Assembly (NCBI GenBank): GCA_004764695.1
Contig: SMSO01000014.1
Location: 261,148-325,147 of the forward strand
Length of the DNA stretch: 64,000 nt
Direction of reading: 5' to 3'
Source of the DNA: Schizochytrium sp. TIO01
Lineage: Eukaryota > Sar > Bigyra > Thraustochytrida > Thraustochytriidae
Notes under the pieces: generated by a model
Databases searched by the model: none
What the model was told of the DNA's origin: nothing
Seen by the model: the letters and a program-made list of their open reading frames with translations, nothing else
Position numbers and translations under genes: made by a program
Shown: piece by piece, positions 21,362 through 32,595 of the stretch
Numbering within the stretch: the first letter of the stretch is position 1
Layout of the letters: the number at the start of each line of letters is the position of its first letter

Positions 21362-22548
21362 ACAGTAGCAGTACGTTGTCCCTCTTTTTTCGTGAGCATA
21401 ACAAACCTTACTTATAAATTATTTTAATATTGTAAGATCTCTCAACCTTCAGTCCCCAGGCAAGCTACACAGGAGTTTCTTGTGTTAAATTGCTAATTTC
21501 GTTAAGAAGAATTCCATTTAACTTGCCCCACACCACGTGCTTGCTGTTCACGTAATCCCCTCCCTTTTTGTAAAGCAAAACAAAGTGGCCAGTATCTAAA
21601 GAGAGAAACCCCAATAACCTGGTGAAGGGAGGATCGGCTGTATTTTTCCTCTAGCAAAAACACATACTAGCCTATCCACAGCTTTCACGTTGTTGACTAG
21701 AGCTGTGACGATTCCTTTATCATCGTAAAGCAGCATCAGTGTAATCTTATAGCATCCTGCCTCATTTGGCTTTGCGTAACGGACCCCCCGGTCCAAGAAC
21801 GATTATTTCTCCTTCCAACTATACAACTACATACAAGATTTATGTTTTCTATTGCTTTCCACTTCCTATAAATTTCAATCGTATCTATTTAGAAACCTTC
21901 CTTTACCGTTCTTTATTTCCCCTAGTCTGTCCCTTAGGACCTACTTAGTGCTCCCCAGCACCGTTGCTATAGTGGGCTATCTAGGAAGGACTACAATAGA
22001 GAATTTTCGATTCTCTATAGTATAACTTCAGTATACTGCATAGTAAACGAGGCTTTCACAGTAGGTTATAGCCAGGAATAGCACATGAAGAGTACCGATG
22101 CCATGGTAAGCGACTCCAAAGTGGTGAGAGCCCAAAGGAGTGCCACGGAGGCAGCAAATCGCTAGTCTTGAAGTGCCTTCGCGGTCCTGCAAGCTTGGAA
22201 CCGGCGCTCTCTCGCGGAGCTCCGTCATTCGTGGCTGCTGGCCAGCCGCAGGCGGCCCTTATCTACGACCGGCAGGCATGGACAGCTGGCCTCGGCGGCG
22301 CTAGGGAGCTGGCCAGATTAGACGACGAAGAAAAAAAATAACAAGAAGAAACTGCGACGGAATATAGTGAGACGTTGACCTAATCTTGGGGGATTTTAAT
22401 TCAGTTCTGTTCGTGGAAAATTAAGAGAGGCGTTCTCAAAGAGCGCGTAAGATCGTAGGTGCAGACTCTTTGCTTCTACTTGATTTGTTTTCTTCGTGCG
22501 GAAAGTCGGTTTGAGTATTAGCGATTTTTCGGGCTCGCTTGGCATCCA
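21362..22548. other. Intergenic region with no supported gene
   Basis: Contains the 3' region of the methyltransferase gene and the promoter of the next gene. A 17-base word (22058-22074) recurs at 60677-60693. No coding or tRNA-like structure was recognised. Confidence 0.5.
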
Positions 22549-23602
22549 ATGTACCATGTGTTCGCGGCGACGATCGCTGGCGTTGGGATGATCGTCTCAT
22601 TGTATGCACTGCTGGGCGAGCGTTTCAAATGGGCTTCGTTCACAAGGTTCTCAGTGGCGACTAAAGTCCCAGTTGTCATCCTCTGTGTGTCAGGACCCAT
22701 AGGTACGTGGTATTTGTTTGCTTGTTTAAAGGACAGAGAACCGAAAATTTCCACTTGAGAGAGAACACTACAAATGTCGCGATTGATCAAGCAATTTGAA
22801 AGTCAGTAACACATACATTGGCCTTGGCAGGCTCTCACTCTCTCATGATTCACTTGTTGAATGATGAAATTCGGCTGGTTGCACAAAGATTGTTGCAAGG
22901 AATGAAGACTAACATGCATTATTCTTTATATGAACACGAATTGAATGTATATAGTCATGGTGACCTTTATACTTTATGCGTTTTTGGCATTTCTTTTGGC
23001 AACTGAGCGTGCCACAAGCACATGTTTTTACATTAGTGCATCATGGACCGTAATCTTTACAGACATGAGTCTTATTTTATACAGGGACTGGCGGGACCTT
23101 TGCAGGCGTAATGTTGACCTCTCACTTCACATTGTCAACTCAGTTATTTTGATATATACTTTCGCAAACATGCCTTACACACCTACATCATTTGTGCTCA
23201 TCTCACTCGGATGCTGGTAAGTTCATTTCTTTCGTTGCACGTTTTTGCTCTCAGTATGATTTGCTCACTGACTGTTTGAATCGCCAACTTTAACTTCACA
23301 GGGGTTCTCTTGTCATGTCGCGCGTCTTCAAGCGGTACATGGAGAAACATAGGCCTCGGTTACCAAGCCGAGAGGAATTTCAAGAGCGGGGAGGTAGGCT
23401 GATGGGTCAGTCTTCAGCCACCACTCAATGGTCAGAGACAGAGGAACATGACCACTATCATCATAATCAACAACCCATGTGGAGCCAGGACGCGCCAATA
23501 TCACCACCTTCAATCCAGCCACCACCGCTTTCTCCAACTGGAGGATACCAGCACCACGCGCCTCCGCTGTCACCAACCTCACCGACGTCTGTTTCTGACT
23601 AA
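22549..23602 (+). CDS. Spliced multi-pass membrane protein of unknown function
   Basis: Three exons join in frame: 22549-22702, 22955-23216 and 23302-23602. Intron 1 has donor GTACGT and an acceptor ending TATATAG; intron 2 has donor GTAAGT and acceptor TTCACAG. The product is 238 residues. Four or five hydrophobic helices are visible: residues about 1-22, 40-72, 77-98, 108-130 and possibly 130-145. A basic segment (KRYMEKHRPRLPSREEF) follows, then a Ser/Pro/His-rich cytoplasmic tail with PPSIQPPPLSP. Phases match at both junctions (1 and 2), which supports the model. I do not recognise the family. The neighbouring minus-strand gene encodes another small multi-pass protein, but the two do not look like paralogues. 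Confidence 0.62.
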
Positions 23603-24396
23603 ACGCGGGGGTGGTTACAAGCGCCATCGCCGCTCAAGCACACATAAACTTGCGTACATACCTTCATACATATATACAACATAGAGGTCTTTTGGCCCGC
23701 ACTGAGAGTGCAATCGAAATAATCATACTTGTTTGCTCGACGATTCACGTATGGTGAGTAACAAGGCCCTTGCCGCACGAATTACTGAATTACTGGCGAG
23801 GCAATAGCGAAGGGATCGTGCGCTTTTAACCATTCCCGATTCTGGATTTTGCACAGATAAGAAAACAATCAAAATAAAACGAGATAGGACCCACTCCTGT
23901 GTCACCCCGGCTGCTTAAATTACGTGCGCACTACGGTATTGTTTCCTTTTTTGTTAATTAAAAATACGGCGGGTCTTCTTTCCACAACATGTATGCTTTT
24001 GACATTCCCCATACAAAAAGTAGCAAAAAGGTATTCCTGACCCCTTCCCTTTCCCGCTGTCAGAGTTTTGTTTCTTTCACACAAAAAGCTTACCTTTCTC
24101 ATCCCCTTTTCCATGACACAAATCAAGATATAGTAAACATCTTTCTGCATAATACACCGACAGACTGTCCTAGCCCCATAAAACCAGAAAAATAGAAACA
24201 GAAACAGAAGATCTGCCCCCCCCCCCAGAAACAAAACAAACAAAACAACAAGCAACACTATGAGAGCATTTTCACATAAACCTATTTACTTGTGAGTTTG
24301 GTGGCTCACTAACAGACATTTTGAAAAGAAATAATCTATAAGAGGCGAAAATTGATTAAACCTTCTATTGTAGACTCTATGATTGTCAAAAACTAT
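23603..24396. other. Convergent spacer between two membrane-protein genes
   Basis: 3' regions of both genes. Includes a C10 run near 24217 followed by A-rich sequence. No supported gene. Confidence 0.5.
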
Positions 24397-25408
24397 TTAT
24401 ACCATCTTGAGGTCAGAGTTCTCACCGTGGAGCTTCCGCACGTTTCCATTGCCCGATGCAGCTTCAGACGTGCCGCCAATGTCAGCCTCTTCTTCTTCCT
24501 CTTCTTCCTCCTCGACACCACCGTTCATCTCAATTGAAGTCAAAACATCGTCATCGTCATCAACAGCGATGATATCCGCCTTAAACTTAACCAAGAGCCA
24601 TGTAAAAAGAAGATAGAGAAAAAACAACAATACACTGAAGGCACCCACTGTAGCTTGCGAGGCAGTGGATCCGTCGCCGCACTTGCGGCGAGTACCTGCA
24701 ACGCAGGCAGAGATTAGCATAACTATGAACCAAACGAGTGACACAACCACGGTCTTGTTAGGCACTGCTCATTACCTTTGTATTACCTCAATACAAACAA
24801 TATAATTACGAACTTACTTTGCGCCATCATAAAGCTCATGCCCGTCAGAGCTCCATGAGTGGCCACAGTGCGGTATTTACGCAAGATGAGAGTTCCCATC
24901 ACACCGAGGAAGATCGCCAAGAGTGCAACCCATACGCCAATGAATCTATATTTTGGTTTTCAATGAACACAACAGCACATAAACAATGTCAGTTTGCCAC
25001 TCATTCCCTCATTCAAGCTTAGTTACCAAGTAGAACACCTCACAAAGTGCTTTTCCTGCGTTTGAATATCTAAAATCTAACGAGACTTCGTCTTCTGTTC
25101 ATATTTTACATTTTCGTAGGAGAATCATCCACATTCTTTCTCTTTGAAGTGCTCTTTTTTTTTTTTTTTCAGAAGTTGGCACTGCACTGCGAAAACTGTG
25201 GCCCTAGCCTACAGAGAACTGTCACTTACGCATAGCCGACATTGCTCCTGTCGGTACCGAGGGCAAACCCGGCGATCACGAGGGCGATAGTACAGAGCTG
25301 TGTAAGGATCCAAACTCTGGAGAGGACCTTGACACTATTTCCACAATACTGGCCCTCCGCCTCGCGGATGGAGTGGCGAGCCTTGACCAGACGAGTATGC
25401 ATTGTCAT
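24397..25408 (-). CDS. Spliced four-transmembrane (tetraspan, MARVEL-like) protein
   Basis: Three minus-strand exons join in frame: 25408-25230, 24945-24818 and 24764-24397. Both introns (284 and 53 nt) have GTAAGT donors; acceptors end TATAG and GCAG. The product is 224 residues. The four hydrophobic helices are VWILTQLCTIALVIAGFALG, then one in exon 2 (FIGVWVALLAIFLGVMG), one around VVVSLVWFIVMLISACVAG, and the last around VLLFFLYLLFTWLLVKF. An acidic C-tail (DDDDD, then nine consecutive Glu) follows. Topology resembles MARVEL-domain or other vesicle tetraspans, which is a topology argument only. The start ATG at 25408 follows a TTG-initiated extension that I discount; a second Met lies two codons downstream. 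Confidence 0.62.
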
Positions 25409-26227
25409 TTGCCGTTTTGTACGCGTCAATTCTCTAACCAGAACTCCCGAAGAGCTCCTTGCCTAGCCTCGTCACGTGGTTTTCCTGGCGTACCTCGGGG
25501 ACTCAATCTGGCCGATTCTACTCGGAACCCGCTTCTCTCGCTACCAGAACACCTCGAATCCACACAGAGCCTCTTGACGCCACTCAGGACTAGACCAGAA
25601 GCTCAAGACCTCTCCAAGGTCTGCGACTCTGGCCCACAACCTCGCCCAAAACAGGAATGCTGAGGATCATCGAATCAAGAAAGAAATGATTGATCGAGTG
25701 AATAACTACGTAGCATTCATTTAATGAAAACATTAGTACTTACTAACAGTAGTCGAGAGAGATCCTTGGTAGGCTCTTATACACCCTCATATGCTAAACA
25801 TTAGATGTCACCTCATGGTGGCTTTTAGATTAAGGTCGTGATTGTCAGAGGACAGCGAGAAATAAGTTAGGGGCTATTCTGATTGAAGAGATCGCATGTT
25901 TATTTAATCACGTTCACGAGGAACTTCGGATGCCTCTAAGAACATGATTTGAGTTATCAACGAAAGGCGAGGAGGTGGAAGGTAGGATAAGAAGCAATTT
26001 GAGAGGACAAGCTATTTTGCTACAATGTGTAGCGGGCAGGATACTGGTATGAACTTGTGTACCGTATTCAGAGGCAAGCGAGCAACCTTAAGGTGGACGA
26101 GAGTAAGGCAGCTTCAAAAATAGAAAAAAGTAAGGAGGAGTTTTCTTCATTACTAGGTATATTAAATGAGACAAACCAAGAATAGTCAAGTATACATGCA
26201 CAGCACATCATTCATGTACTGAATAAA
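25409..26227. other. Intergenic region with no supported gene
   Basis: Upstream of the tetraspan gene and downstream of the methyltransferase gene. A plus-strand frame at about 25373-25663 overlaps the tetraspan exon 1 antisense and has no domain. The rest is AT-rich. Confidence 0.5.
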
Positions 26228-27223
26228 TTATTTTGCGGTAGTTCCCGGGGACTCGGCCCCAAAAGTTTGCTTTAACACGGAAATATGCTCAGGCGTAATG
26301 CCACAGCAGCCCCCAATTAGAGTAGCGCCAAAATTTTGAACCCACACTCTAGCAAATTTATCACAGTAGACCTGTGGCGGCACATCATCGCGAAGGGCCT
26401 GAGGTTCTGTTGAGCCAGCCATAGTCCAATCACTGGCAATCGGCGTTAGCCGATTTGCGTAAGCTCCGAGACGAACATCTGCAACCTTTAGTTTGTCTTT
26501 TAGTTCTGCGGCGGCCTCTAATGCCTCCGTTACCGCTTCAGGCTCTGCACAGTTGAAGAGCACCGCTTCCAGGGGCGCATGGGTAGCTTCAGCTTGCTGC
26601 AAGAGCTGGCTGATAGCTTCGCTCACTGGCTCGCCACTGCGGAGCTTAGCGCCTCGAGAAACAGTCCAGGAGCAAAACAAAGGCCGTACATAATCTCCCT
26701 CTAACGACGCTACTGCATCAACAGCTTGCAACATTTCTTCAATCGATGAAAGTGTCTCAGCAAGGTAGAAATCTACGTACTCATGCATAGCTTTTGCAAT
26801 CTTAGTGTACATTTCCACACCTTTGGCATGTTCCTGAACGAGGTCCGGCCTGTAGCTTTCCACCAGTGGTGGTAAAGATCCGCAGACCTTGCCGCTTCCG
26901 TGCTCCTGCACAGCTCTTCTCGCAAGTTGCGCAGCTGTCTGGGTGAACTCCAGGACCTCAGACTCCGAGAATCCAACTCCTTGAGTAATTCCATAGTTGT
27001 TTACCGTGATTATCTGAGATCCCGCCTCCAAAAATGATTTATGCACATCCACAAGTAAATCGTGGTGTTCTTTGTGCGTCACAGCTCGCGCAGACCACGT
27101 CTTACGATCATCTGGGAGCCCTCTTCTCATGAGCTCTTCGCCAGTGCCTCCGTCGAGAAGCGTCACCGCCAACCTCGTATCGCCGAGGCCCTTTTTCCCC
27201 ACAATCTGAGCCATCTTTTGCAT
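26228..27223 (-). CDS. Homocysteine S-methyltransferase
   Basis: A 331-residue zinc-dependent methyltransferase of the HMT/MmuM/BHMT family. It transfers a methyl group from S-methylmethionine, SAM or betaine to homocysteine, giving methionine. The family's N-terminal signature is LLDGGTGEELMRRG (22-35). The three zinc-ligand cysteines are Cys225 (in FNCAEP) and Cys306-Cys307 (in GGCCG). Length is normal for a stand-alone HMT, without the extra domains of MetH. No transit peptide is obvious, so a cytosolic role in methionine salvage is inferred. The ATG at 27223 begins the frame; a second Met follows at residue 4. It is transcribed away from the UCH gene. Confidence 0.9.
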   Translation of the reverse strand: MQKMAQIVGKKGLGDTRLAVTLLDGGTGEELMRRGLPDDRKTWSARAVTHKEHHDLLVDVHKSFLEAGSQIITVNNYGITQGVGFSESEVLEFTQTAAQLARRAVQEHGSGKVCGSLPPLVESYRPDLVQEHAKGVEMYTKIAKAMHEYVDFYLAETLSSIEEMLQAVDAVASLEGDYVRPLFCSWTVSRGAKLRSGEPVSEAISQLLQQAEATHAPLEAVLFNCAEPEAVTEALEAAAELKDKLKVADVRLGAYANRLTPIASDWTMAGSTEPQALRDDVPPQVYCDKFARVWVQNFGATLIGGCCGITPEHISVLKQTFGAESPGTTAK

Positions 27224-27596
27224 CGAAGTAAGCCAAATTATGCTTGTTGAAACTTCTGCAGTCCGCTGGTCGAGGCTAATGATGCTATTGTTGTTTGACC
27301 AATGGTATGTTTTGATATCTTGTTCTGCTTTACAAATGAAAAAGGGAAAACGCCAGGGTAGAACACCTGGAACTATTGATCATACATATTAAAGAAAGAG
27401 CGAAGACAAAGAAGCACTACTATGCAAAAGAAGATCGTGTTTCTGGAGCGGTGCAGAACTAGAATACACTCTCAGCGTTTCGCGAAAAGAGTCTTTGGAG
27501 TTTTACGTTAGCGCTTCGCGGAAGCATACAGTGCCGTAGAGGTATTCCGGAGACTCTATTTGAATTTTGAGAGCAGCGACGTGTTGAGCTAAAAAG
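27224..27596. promoter_or_regulatory. Divergent promoter region between homocysteine methyltransferase and UCH genes
   Basis: Only 373 bases separate the two start codons, so both promoters must lie here or overlap the 5' leaders. I did not find a clear TATA box positioned for either gene. Confidence 0.5.
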
Positions 27597-28337
27597 ATGT
27601 CTTCGTCTGCTTCTTCATCTTCGGCGCGTGCATCCAAAAAGGTTTCCAAGACTCCGAAATGGCTCCCGCTGGAATCGAATCCTGATGTCTTGAATAACTT
27701 TCTGCAGCGCATGGGCGTAGAGGGTGGCGTAGAGTTTCATGATGTTTTTGGCCTCGATGACGAGCTTCTCATGATGATTCCGCAGCCCGTGGTGGCCATG
27801 TGCCTTCTGTTTCCAAGCACCAAGATCAACAAGATTCGCCGTGAGCAGCTAAAGGGCAAGTGTATCATGGACCCTGCCGAGAAGGGTATTTTCTACCTGC
27901 ACCAGCTGCCTCAATTTGGAAATGCATGTGGTACAATTGCTTGCGTGCACGCGACAGCCAATGTCCCGTCAATTGCATTTAGTAAAGACAGTCCTCTTGG
28001 TACCTTCATTGAGGAAAACCGCGGGCTTGACCCGGATACCATTGGTCACAACCTTGCGGACACCGTTTCAATCCACGAGGCTAGTGAACATAGCGCATCT
28101 TCTGGCACTACCGAGACGCCAGACCGTAATGACGATGTTGAAGGCCACTTTATTAGTTTCGTCTTCATGGACGGTCGCCTCATTGAGCTCGATGGCATGA
28201 TGCCCGGCCCCATTGACCACGGTGAGACGACGCAGGAAAACTTTACCAAAGATGTAGCTGATATCATCAAGAACCAGTTCATGGCACTTGACCCTGACAG
28301 TGTCAACTTTAATGTAACCGCCCTGAGCATTGAGTAA
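27597..28337 (+). CDS. Ubiquitin carboxyl-terminal hydrolase, UCH-L1/L3 type (peptidase C12)
   Basis: A 246-residue single-domain deubiquitinase that cleaves small adducts from the C-terminus of ubiquitin or Nedd8. The active-site set is complete: Gln106 (oxyanion hole, in LPQFGNACG), Cys111, His184 (in GHFISF) and Asp199 (in LIELDG). The N-terminal KWLPLESNPDVLNNFLQRMG matches the family's opening helix. A crossover-loop region (about 150-180) is Ser/Thr-rich. The length matches UCH-L3, with no C-terminal UCH37 extension. The ATG at 27597 follows aaaag. Likely cytosolic and nuclear. Confidence 0.93.
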   Translation: MSSSASSSSARASKKVSKTPKWLPLESNPDVLNNFLQRMGVEGGVEFHDVFGLDDELLMMIPQPVVAMCLLFPSTKINKIRREQLKGKCIMDPAEKGIFYLHQLPQFGNACGTIACVHATANVPSIAFSKDSPLGTFIEENRGLDPDTIGHNLADTVSIHEASEHSASSGTTETPDRNDDVEGHFISFVFMDGRLIELDGMMPGPIDHGETTQENFTKDVADIIKNQFMALDPDSVNFNVTALSIE

Positions 28338-29291
28338 CACCGCTCTTCTCTCTGTTGCCATTAAGCTATAAAAATCATGCTGCTTGTGATTATAAATCAT
28401 TTCTTTTCTGTTTTCTATTTATGGAGTATCCCCTTCCCAGCCCGACAGGAACTTGCCTTGAATAGTGTGCTGACTCCCTGAGTTTCCGTTTTCTTTAATC
28501 TAAAGTGGAGCAAATTTTCATAAGTCAAAGGCTTGTTCAATTATTGGTGGTTGCACTTGCAAGAAATACAACAACAAAAATAAATATAAATGCACTCTAC
28601 CTTGTGTCTCATCAAAATTAAATTTGGATAAGAATGAAATCTTTTCAGAGAGCAACCATTAACTTGTAATTTTTCCAGGTGGTACGTTGCCATCAAATAT
28701 CAATTCCAGCACAGGAATAAACATCGTTGTTTCGAAAGTCTTTTTAGCATTTCCCAACTTCCCTAACGGTAAGAAAAACAGACAGGGTGCGCCTCTTGTG
28801 TTTCTTTTGGTTTGCATCATATTTGGGTCAACGTTCAATCTCGTTCTGTTATACCTCTGGCAGAAGTCGGTAATTACATAAGGCAAGGTCGAGTCTTTCC
28901 AATTGGAGAGATGGTGCGATCTAGAGTTTATTTTCTCGTTGACTTGCGTTGGTAATATGATTATTATTACTGTCTAAATGATTTATATAAAACCTGCAAG
29001 GGCTACTTTAAAAATTCTGATAATGTCATTTTCTTCAATAAGAAGGATAAAGAAAAACAAAAACTGATTAGGAAGTACATTCCCTTTCAGTACGGGATTT
29101 AGAAGAGTACAAATCAAATCCATGTGATCCGTCATCCATTAACCCTTTCCCGCCCTCCAAAAGGGAGAAAAACAACAAAAAAAAAATGGAGAAAGGGTTG
29201 ATAAAAGGGGAGAAGAGAACTTCTGCCCTTTCATAGAGTGAGATGAATGAACGTAAAATCAAAACAGGGTGCGTTAAGTTGCGGCATGTTT
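28338..29291. other. Convergent spacer between UCH and kinase genes
   Basis: No supported gene. A 64-codon plus-strand frame at 28687-28881 ends in a hydrophobic helix, but no homology or splicing partner was seen. A T-run at 29175-29185 (minus strand) lies downstream of the kinase stop. Confidence 0.45.
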
Positions 29292-31007
29292 CTAAACACT
29301 TTCGTTGCGAAACCAAGGGTGGGCACCTGCCTCTGCGGCAGATACACGCTTTGAGGGGTCAGTTGTCAACATTCTTCGGATCAGATCTTTAGCTGCAGGG
29401 CTGATATCTTTCCATGCCGACATTTCAAACGAAACTGAGCCAATCAAAATCTCACGATACAAGACGGAAACGTCTTCGGCCGAATCTGCTCCGAAGGGCG
29501 GAGAGCCGCACAATAGCACATACATAACAACACCAGCGCTCCAAATGTCAACTTGAGGGCCATAGCCCTTGCCCAGTAGAACTTCAGGCGCAACGTAGTA
29601 GTCGGTGCCACAGCTTGTGTAGGCTCGCGATCGGCCTCGGACCATTTGTTCAAGTTCCATTCTTGAAGAGCCTTGGTGCTTTTCTGACTTCTGTGAAGAA
29701 GGGCTGGTCGTTGATGTTGCACCACCATAACTGTGATCATCCTCACCATTACTGGCTGCCGTAGAATCATCTCCTGCCACAGACATTTCAGACATAGCAG
29801 GAACCATGGCCTCCGCCGAAAGGGCAGGATTGCGCTTTGAAGAGCCGACAGAGTTCGATTCTTTTGCATTATTTGCTTGCTGCTTTTGTTCTTTCGCCAA
29901 ATAGTATCCCTTTGCAGCAGCCACAAGATTGGCATCAACCTCAACAGAGTCCTCCACGCGCGCTGTACCAAGATTCTTGGCGAGTCCAAAGTCGCTAAGT
30001 TTGATATTAGTGTCAACCTCCCTGGACGTGAGAAGGATGTTCTCAGGTTTTACATCACGATGGATAACCCCCTGACCGTGAAGGTACTTGAGAGCATCGA
30101 GTAGGGTACGCATAAGCCTCTTTGTCTCAGACTCTGTATACCTAATCTTCTGCACAATTCGTTCATACAGGTCTCCACCTAACGCCAGATCCATGAGAAG
30201 AAGCAATTCATCACTCGTCTCAGCGACTTCGTGCAGCCTCACCAAGCCCTGGTGTCTCGCAGTCTTGAGAATCGAAATCTCCTCCACCACCCTTGCTCTC
30301 TGCGTGATCTTGCTCTTGCTCATTACTTTACACGCAAAGAGCTCTCCCGTCTGCCGGCACCGGGCAGCTCTCACTAACGATGTCGTTCCACGTCCAAGAA
30401 CTTCACCAACCTCGAACCTTCTTGAGAATTCCTCTCTTGACAGGGGCTTCACATCACTCGGCACAAACTCTTCCTCCTCTACATGCCTGTAATGTGCCGA
30501 CAATGTCAACGGGGTTAATGGTGCTGCAGGCGGGGCTTTTGCTGAAGACCCTCTCGAGGATGCTGCTCCCTGAGATCTTCCAGGGGTCGTGGGGGTTCTT
30601 GGGGTCATTGGAGTACTTGGCGTTTTCGGACCTGGCGTTGTTGGTGTTCTTGGTGTCGTTGTTGGTGTTCTCCGGGTCATTACTGCATGCATAGGGCTTC
30701 CCGAGATGGCCGCCGGTGCAGTCGCTCGCATTCTGAGCCTATCCATGGCTGGCTGTCTAGATCTAGGTCTCCTAAGAGGCAGCGCGGGATGGTTGAGCGT
30801 AAGTCCTGAGGAAGACGCTGAGGTTGCCGATGTCGCCGGAGAGCGTGGCCTCCCATGGCCGCCATGCGACCCCGACGCCGATTTCGGCATCGCAGACCGC
30901 CTCCACCACGCTGCTTGAGCAGCCCAAAGCCGCCTGCCCGGCCCTGGACCGCCCGAGCGCAGCACACGCCGTCGCTCTTCAAGGTCTGCGCTCGCGCGCG
31001 CCAGCAT
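29292..31007 (-). CDS. CaMK-like Ser/Thr protein kinase with a long activation-segment insertion
   Basis: A 571-residue kinase from the ATG at 31007 (an upstream TTG extension is discounted). Residues 1-160 are Arg/Ala/Ser-rich and contain repeated Thr-Pro motifs (RTPTTTPRTPTTPG), possible proline-directed phosphosites. The kinase domain starts at about 195: Gly loop GRGTTSLVRAA, Lys in FACKVMSK, HRDVKPEN (about 316), DFGLAKN (about 337), CGTDYYVAPE (about 468), DIWSAGVVMYVLLCG, and the final Arg in PSKRVSAAEA. DFG and APE are separated by about 130 residues rather than the usual 20-30. The insert is Ser/Ala/Gln-rich and acidic. All catalytic residues are present. The order and APE/DIWSAG wording fit the CAMK group (CaMK or CDPK-like), but no EF hands or autoinhibitory CaM helix are seen. 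Confidence 0.87.
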   Translation of the reverse strand: MLARASADLEERRRVLRSGGPGPGRRLWAAQAAWWRRSAMPKSASGSHGGHGRPRSPATSATSASSSGLTLNHPALPLRRPRSRQPAMDRLRMRATAPAAISGSPMHAVMTRRTPTTTPRTPTTPGPKTPSTPMTPRTPTTPGRSQGAASSRGSSAKAPPAAPLTPLTLSAHYRHVEEEEFVPSDVKPLSREEFSRRFEVGEVLGRGTTSLVRAARCRQTGELFACKVMSKSKITQRARVVEEISILKTARHQGLVRLHEVAETSDELLLLMDLALGGDLYERIVQKIRYTESETKRLMRTLLDALKYLHGQGVIHRDVKPENILLTSREVDTNIKLSDFGLAKNLGTARVEDSVEVDANLVAAAKGYYLAKEQKQQANNAKESNSVGSSKRNPALSAEAMVPAMSEMSVAGDDSTAASNGEDDHSYGGATSTTSPSSQKSEKHQGSSRMELEQMVRGRSRAYTSCGTDYYVAPEVLLGKGYGPQVDIWSAGVVMYVLLCGSPPFGADSAEDVSVLYREILIGSVSFEMSAWKDISPAAKDLIRRMLTTDPSKRVSAAEAGAHPWFRNESV

Positions 31008-32141
31008 CGGCGAAGCGGACTCCGCAAGATCCCAAAGATACAAACCGGACTTTCGTTACGCTTTTAGTATCTTCCTTTCGTTACCTCTTCGGTAATCAAA
31101 TACCGCCCTTGGAACGATCAAAGAATCCTCAATAATCTTTGTGCCACTGTAGACTATAGGCCGCCGTGAAGTAGAGTAAAGGGCCTCCCAAATAGGATAT
31201 AGGATCCCACAAGTGAAGTATAGATCAGAAAGAAGAGTAAGCGGTGATTGAAAAGAAACACAATGAAAGAATGAAACAACTTGCGCCACGCCTTGAGTCC
31301 TGCCCACCGGAGGTCGCTGTCTGGCGGCAGGCGGCAGGCAGGGGGGCAGGGGGCCACTTGGTTCAACGCCTATATGTAAGGTGCAGCCGGAGCCTCAGTC
31401 AGTCGACGGATCGCCTGGCGGCAGCGCTCGCAAAACGCCACGGTCCACGGCAGGAGCGTCTGATTCGGGTTTGGTGCGTGCGATTTATTTGCTCTTCTGT
31501 TTCTTTCAATTTTTAATTTTTTTAAGTTAATTACATAAAAAAGAAAAGAGTTTTTTCTTTTCTTTTTCTCATTATTTATCTATTCTTATCATGAACTATA
31601 GGGAAAACCTCACCTCTTTACTTTGATAAAAATTTCAAGAGTCTCCTCATTTCTACGATGAGAACTTCGATCGCTCCCATATAATCAAAGGCGGAACTAA
31701 GCCACTCCGAGGATACCCGTGCTTGCATATCTGCTTTTCTGCGTGTGGCCATAGCGCCTCCCTCGCAGTCAGTCCTCATCGCCGAGTCATCGGCTCGCCC
31801 CTGCCTTGATTGACTCCATCGCAAGGAGTCGTACGTATCCTTTGAAAGACTTTCACTGAGCTGGCGTGGCATGAGAGGAATACATTCTATAATTAAAGTG
31901 ATACCAATGGATCTAAACCGAATGAGTGAATGAACGAATCAGTCAATCAATGAATCAATCAATGACTCAATCAATCCATCGGTCCATCAACCAGCCAATC
32001 AATCAGCGAAGCAAGCTCTTCGAGCCCAAGCTTGGGTAGCGCTACGGAGGCGGGAAACCGCTGACTGTCTCGAGCAAATCGTTGAAGATCGAAGGCGCTG
32101 ACAGCAGCAATGCCTGTCGATTGATTAGAGACAAGCAGGGC

Positions 32142-32204
<63 letters not shown>

Positions 32205-32205
32205 A
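32142..32205. repeat. (GAAA)n microsatellite
   Basis: About sixteen perfect GAAA units. Confidence 0.93.
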
Positions 32206-32494
32206 GTAAGTGCCCGCGAGGATACGCCGATGCCAAGTCCACGAAGTCTGCGAATTGGCCTTCGTCTCGGCTGCTGTAGGGCTGGGTGTAAGTTGCCCGT
32301 CGCCCTCGGGTCCTTGGGCACAGCTCGCGTGGCCCTGTACGCCGCAAGCCCGGCCAGGATCCACACCCCAAAGCCATGGATGGAATTGCCGGTTCTTGCG
32401 CGGAAACCACCCAATTGGGGCCAAAGATAGGCTTATTATCAGTTATGTGTCTCTCTACTTCTACTATCTATTGGTTTCTTTTTATCTCTTTGTT

Positions 32495-32595
32495 AGTCAG
32501 TCAGTCAGTCAGTCTGTTTATTTATTTATCTATTCATTTGTTTATTTGTTTATTTATTTATTTATTTGTTTATTTATTTGTTTATCTATCTATCG
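32495..32595. repeat. (TCAG)n then (TTTA)/(TTTG) compound microsatellite
   Basis: Five TCAG units followed by TTTA, TTTG and ATCT tetranucleotides in one run. Confidence 0.9.

Noticed and set aside
28687-28881. 64-codon frame with a C-terminal hydrophobic helix
   Set aside because: No homology, no splicing partner, and a similar-length antisense frame covers it.
31618-31872. 84-codon minus-strand frame with an amphipathic C-terminus
   Set aside because: Plausible composition but isolated in a repeat-rich gap with no recognised family or regulatory signal.
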